DNA from: Oscillospiraceae bacterium | GTDB lineage: Bacteria; Bacillota; Clostridia; Oscillospirales; Oscillospiraceae | DNA length: 7,780 nucleotides | NCBI GenBank assembly: GCA_017399325.1 | Contig: JAFQDY010000078.1 | Coordinates: 1 to 7,780, forward strand | Reading direction: 5' to 3' | In this document: piece after piece, positions 5,771-7,780 of the stretch | Position numbering within the stretch: the first letter of the stretch is position 1 | Layout: the number at the start of each line of letters is the position of its first letter | Program-made: the position numbers and the translations under genes | Notes under the pieces: model-generated | Databases searched by the model: none | Told to the model about the DNA's origin: nothing | Seen by the model: the letters and a program-made list of their open reading frames with translations, nothing else

Positions 5771-7243
5771 TTAGATGTCGTCCAAGGGATAGATGGGTCT
5801 GCGGCTATGGGCAAGGGGCATAGCCTCCGGACATTGGGGCGCCAACGCCGGCGCTTCCACATCCAGCATTGCAGACGCAACATTGCCGAAAGATGTCCGG
5901 TAATGGATGGTGGATTTGACGACCAGGATCTTCATATCCTCAGGTCGGATGCCTACGCTGCGGTAGACTTCCAGGTCATAGCACTGGACACGCACAGATG
6001 CTACGATCACATAAATGCCGCCGATCTTTAACAGTGCGGTCTTTCCCGTGTTCACGATGCGGCCTGTGTTCATAATGTCCCGATTGCGATATTTGCCGTC
6101 GGTGAGCATTTTTACATAGGCTTTACAGCGGATCGGGCCGCCTGTGATCTGGGGGACGACCTTGCCGCCCAAATCGATCTCGACTTCGTTGCCTACGCCG
6201 GCTTCTTCTGCCTTTGCAACCGTTTCGGGGTCAAATATGGTGGCAACGACCGCGTCCTGCACATCCATTTCGATCATTTTGCGGAGCAATTCTGTTCCGT
6301 CACTAGATGCGCCTGCGCCGGGGTTGTCCGCCACATCCGCCAGCACTACCGGGAAACTTTCGCTTTGGAGCGCCTGACGGACCCCCTCTTTCGGGGTCAG
6401 GAAAGTGCGGCGCAAGTCACGCCTTGCTGCGAAGACCTTTTCGCCAAGGACATCTGCGGTTTTTTGGGCCAGGTCTGCGTCTTTATCCGCAACTGCCAGC
6501 ACTGCAACGCCCTGCTCATAAATATCTGCCGGAAAAAAACCGTGGCAGATGGACACATCGATCAAATTGCCTTTGCCCCGCAGGCTCTGGGCTTCTGCCA
6601 AAAGGGGCGCAAAGGCCGGATGGGCGTGGGGCATATAGGGCAAGACCATATCCAGTTTGCAGCAACGCATCACAGGGGTGATCTGACCTTCCAATGTTCT
6701 GCGCATACAATCCGCTGCCCGCAGACCGGCATCATAATCGTCCGTATGGGGGTAGTATTCGCAAGGGAAAAATGCATCGGCGTTTGCCAGCATCTTCCGG
6801 GTGATATTTGCGTGCAGATCCAGACTTGTTATGATCGGCACTGTATCGCCCACCTGCCGACGAAGCACTTCTAGCAGATCACCCTCGCCATCCTCGGAAT
6901 TTTCTGTGACCATAGCCCCGTGCAGAGAAAGAAGAATGCCGTCCACTTTTGGGGTGTTTTTAATGGCCTCCAGAAGTGTATCGCAAACCATCTGCCACAC
7001 ACTTTGCTCCACCACGGGGCCGGGGGCTGCGATCCAGGCAATTATGGGGATCAGGTCATAATTTTCTCTGCCGGAAAAATACCGGATCATCGCGCCAAAA
7101 TCGCTTCTGCGGTCTTTGTAGCCCCGGAGGATTTCCTCTTTTCCGTTGTACGCCGTATAGTCGATAAAATTCTGCCGACTGGACACACCGGGGCAATACC
7201 GATTTGTTTCCTGCACAAATGCCGCCGTCAAAATGGTTTTCAT
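5771..7243 (-). CDS. M81-family metallopeptidase (MlrC-like)
   Basis: This 490-aa protein matches the MlrC/DUF1485 family, named after a Sphingomonas enzyme that degrades linearised microcystin; most members have unknown natural substrates. The N-terminal domain (about 1-290) shows QETNRYCPG (11-19), SLHGAM (106-111), SLDLHAN (140-146) and YYPHTDDYD (163-171). The family's zinc ligands correspond to D142, H144 and H166, with a further acidic ligand expected earlier. The C-terminal MlrC_C domain begins around LADVADNPGAGASSDGT (301-317) and runs to the end. No signal peptide is visible, so a cytoplasmic hydrolase is likely. The ATG at 7243 has GGAGGA (7256-7251) upstream. Length is usual for the family. 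It is transcribed alone from its own promoter and ends at a shared terminator. A role in peptide or amide breakdown is plausible, but the toxin-degrading role should not be transferred. Confidence 0.92.
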   Translation of the reverse strand: MKTILTAAFVQETNRYCPGVSSRQNFIDYTAYNGKEEILRGYKDRRSDFGAMIRYFSGRENYDLIPIIAWIAAPGPVVEQSVWQMVCDTLLEAIKNTPKVDGILLSLHGAMVTENSEDGEGDLLEVLRRQVGDTVPIITSLDLHANITRKMLANADAFFPCEYYPHTDDYDAGLRAADCMRRTLEGQITPVMRCCKLDMVLPYMPHAHPAFAPLLAEAQSLRGKGNLIDVSICHGFFPADIYEQGVAVLAVADKDADLAQKTADVLGEKVFAARRDLRRTFLTPKEGVRQALQSESFPVVLADVADNPGAGASSDGTELLRKMIEMDVQDAVVATIFDPETVAKAEEAGVGNEVEIDLGGKVVPQITGGPIRCKAYVKMLTDGKYRNRDIMNTGRIVNTGKTALLKIGGIYVIVASVRVQCYDLEVYRSVGIRPEDMKILVVKSTIHYRTSFGNVASAMLDVEAPALAPQCPEAMPLAHSRRPIYPLDDI

Positions 7244-7270
7244 ACATACTTCCTCCGCTGCGTTTTTTTC

Positions 7271-7299
7271 ATTATAGCATTATAGGCTATTAATTGCAA
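7271..7299 (-). promoter_or_regulatory. Sigma-A-type promoter of the M81 gene
   Basis: Read on the minus strand, TTGCAA (7299-7294) and a perfect TATAAT (7276-7271) are separated by exactly 17 bp. A second TATAAT (7284-7279) overlaps the spacer but lacks a good -35 partner. The start codon follows about 28 bases after the -10 box. Confidence 0.75.
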
Positions 7300-7368
7300 C
7301 AATCCCTATCTTTGTATCAAGGTAGCCGCGCATATGTTTTTCCGCGAAAAACCTTGTAGAAAAGAATG

Positions 7369-7377
7369 TGATATAAT
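7369..7377 (+). promoter_or_regulatory. Extended -10 promoter facing right
   Basis: TGATATAAT is a perfect TATAAT box (7372-7377) with TGn directly upstream. No -35 box at normal spacing is clear (TTGTAG at 7354-7359 is only 12 bp away). A transcript would start near 7384 and carry the AAGGAG ribosome binding site and short reading frame that follow. Confidence 0.5.
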
Positions 7378-7418
7378 GCTATAAGATATTTCTGTTGATG
7401 AAAAGGAGTGCGGAAATT

Positions 7419-7487
7419 ATGAAATTAGGTATCGTTGCTCAGCGACCGAATTTCGTAACTCCTTATAAATCCATAAACATGCGATAA
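7419..7487 (+). other. 22-codon reading frame with ribosome binding site; leader peptide or remnant of a decayed gene
   Basis: ATG at 7419 is preceded by AAGGAG (7403-7408) with 10 bases between and lies downstream of an extended -10 promoter. It encodes MKLGIVAQRP followed by 12 more residues and stops with TAA at 7485-7487. The same frame continues after the stop for another 18 codons (to a TAA near 7530) and then for a longer K/R-rich stretch over the tandem repeats. That would fit either a leader peptide or the 5' remains of a gene broken by mutation or insertion. No family is recognised. Confidence 0.3.
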
Positions 7488-7490
7488 ACC

Positions 7491-7503
7491 CTTGTGGCAC
7501 AAG
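7491..7503. repeat. 13-bp dyad CTTGTG-G-CACAAG
   Basis: A perfect 6-bp inverted repeat around one central base, of operator or recombinase-site size, just downstream of the 22-codon frame. Its role is unknown. Confidence 0.4.
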
Positions 7504-7547
7504 AACTTTCGGGATTCAGACAAAAAGGTATCTTCATATAATTCCAT

Positions 7548-7594
7548 GCATCTTGATGCCAAAAAGGTGTACAAAAGGTGTATAAAAGGTGTAC
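7548..7594 (+). repeat. Dyad followed by three tandem 11-bp repeats
   Basis: GCATC-TT-GATGC (7548-7559) is followed by AAAAGGTGTAC (7562-7572), AAAAGGTGTAT (7573-7583) and AAAAGGTGTAC (7584-7594). The 11-bp period is close to one DNA helical turn, so the repeats would face the same side of the helix, as in iteron-like or cooperative protein-binding arrays. Together with the dyad at 7491-7503 they make up most of what is recognisable in 7488-7643, where no gene is seen. Confidence 0.7.
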
Positions 7595-7643
7595 GGAAAA
7601 AGTGAAACTACCGAGAAAAATCCAATGCAACAAAGCCTATAAC

Positions 7644-7674
7644 AACACCCCGTCTTCACAAAAGACGGGGTGTT
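7644..7674. terminator. Terminator hairpin, probably for the gene at the right edge
   Basis: AACACCCCGTCTT (7644-7656) pairs perfectly with AAGACGGGGTGTT (7662-7674) around a 5-base loop. It lies 20 bases beyond the stop codon of the minus-strand gene. The T-run is weak on both strands (TGTTTG plus, TGTTGTTAT minus), so direction is uncertain. Confidence 0.75.
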
Positions 7675-7694
7675 TGCCGTTCATTGTATATTGA

Positions 7695-7780
7695 TTACTT
7701 AAGAAGGACCTCAAGAATCTGTGATATATTCTTCTTTCCAAAAGATACTTTCTCGTTATTGATCACAAGGCAAGGCACAC
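7695..7780 (-). CDS. C-terminal 27 codons of a probable thioredoxin-fold protein (runs off the right edge)
   Basis: Of the three minus-strand frames entering from the right edge, only this one stays open; the other two stop within 25 bases. It begins VPCLVINNEKVSFGKK and ends in EVLLK-TAA (stop at 7697-7695). In thioredoxin-fold proteins a cis-proline precedes a hydrophobic strand (VPxLVI), then a polar hairpin, a G-K turn and a final helix; the visible part fits that C-terminal half. The catalytic CxxC end lies outside the window. A terminator hairpin follows downstream. With only 27 residues visible, the fold call is tentative, though the coding call is supported by the following terminator. 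Confidence 0.45.
   Translation of the reverse strand, partial: VPCLVINNEKVSFGKKNISQILEVLLK

Overview
This window most likely comes from a spore-forming member of the Firmicutes, class Clostridia, and probably an Oscillospiraceae-like gut anaerobe. Three things point there: the start of a GerA-type spore germination gene at the left edge, sigma-A-type promoters with strong AGGAGG-like ribosome binding sites, and many GC-rich hairpin terminators. The species cannot be named from the sequence alone. Most genes are moderately GC-rich. The XRE regulator gene (3018-3701) and the right-hand end (about 7490-7780) look visibly more AT-rich.

Layout, left to right. (1) 1-291, minus: 5' part of a probable gerA-type germinant receptor subunit. 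(2) 388-2882, plus: a two-gene operon of mnmE (tRNA wobble-uridine GTPase) and a cysteine desulfurase 5 nt later, with a sigma-A promoter upstream and a perfect 28-bp terminator palindrome downstream. (3) 3018-3701, plus: an XRE-type DNA-binding protein fused to an unusual C-terminal domain of six ~16-residue repeats with a phased cysteine. It has its own promoter and ends at a bidirectional terminator. (4) 3882-4054: a non-coding array of small hairpins separated by 9-bp spacers, whose right end abuts the stop codon of proS. (5) 4054-5490, minus: proS, the short archaeal/eukaryote-like prolyl-tRNA synthetase. (6) 5593-5739, plus: a 48-aa ribbon-helix-helix-like miniprotein divergent from proS. 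(7) 5771-7243, minus: an M81/MlrC-family metallopeptidase that shares a bidirectional terminator with the miniprotein gene. (8) 7244-7694: a gene-poor stretch with two promoters facing apart, a 22-codon reading frame, two dyads, three tandem 11-bp repeats and a terminator. (9) 7695-7780, minus: the last 27 codons of a probable thioredoxin-fold protein.

How the parts fit together. MnmE, with MnmG elsewhere, modifies carbon 5 of wobble U34. A cysteine desulfurase can supply sulfur for 2-thiolation of the same nucleotide, so the operon may coordinate both modifications. ProS is ordinary translation machinery. The least explained parts are the hairpin array, the XRE/cysteine-repeat protein, the RHH-like miniprotein, and the right-hand intergenic region with its duplicated promoter core and tandem repeats. 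No CRISPR array, rRNA, tRNA or transposase gene was found.
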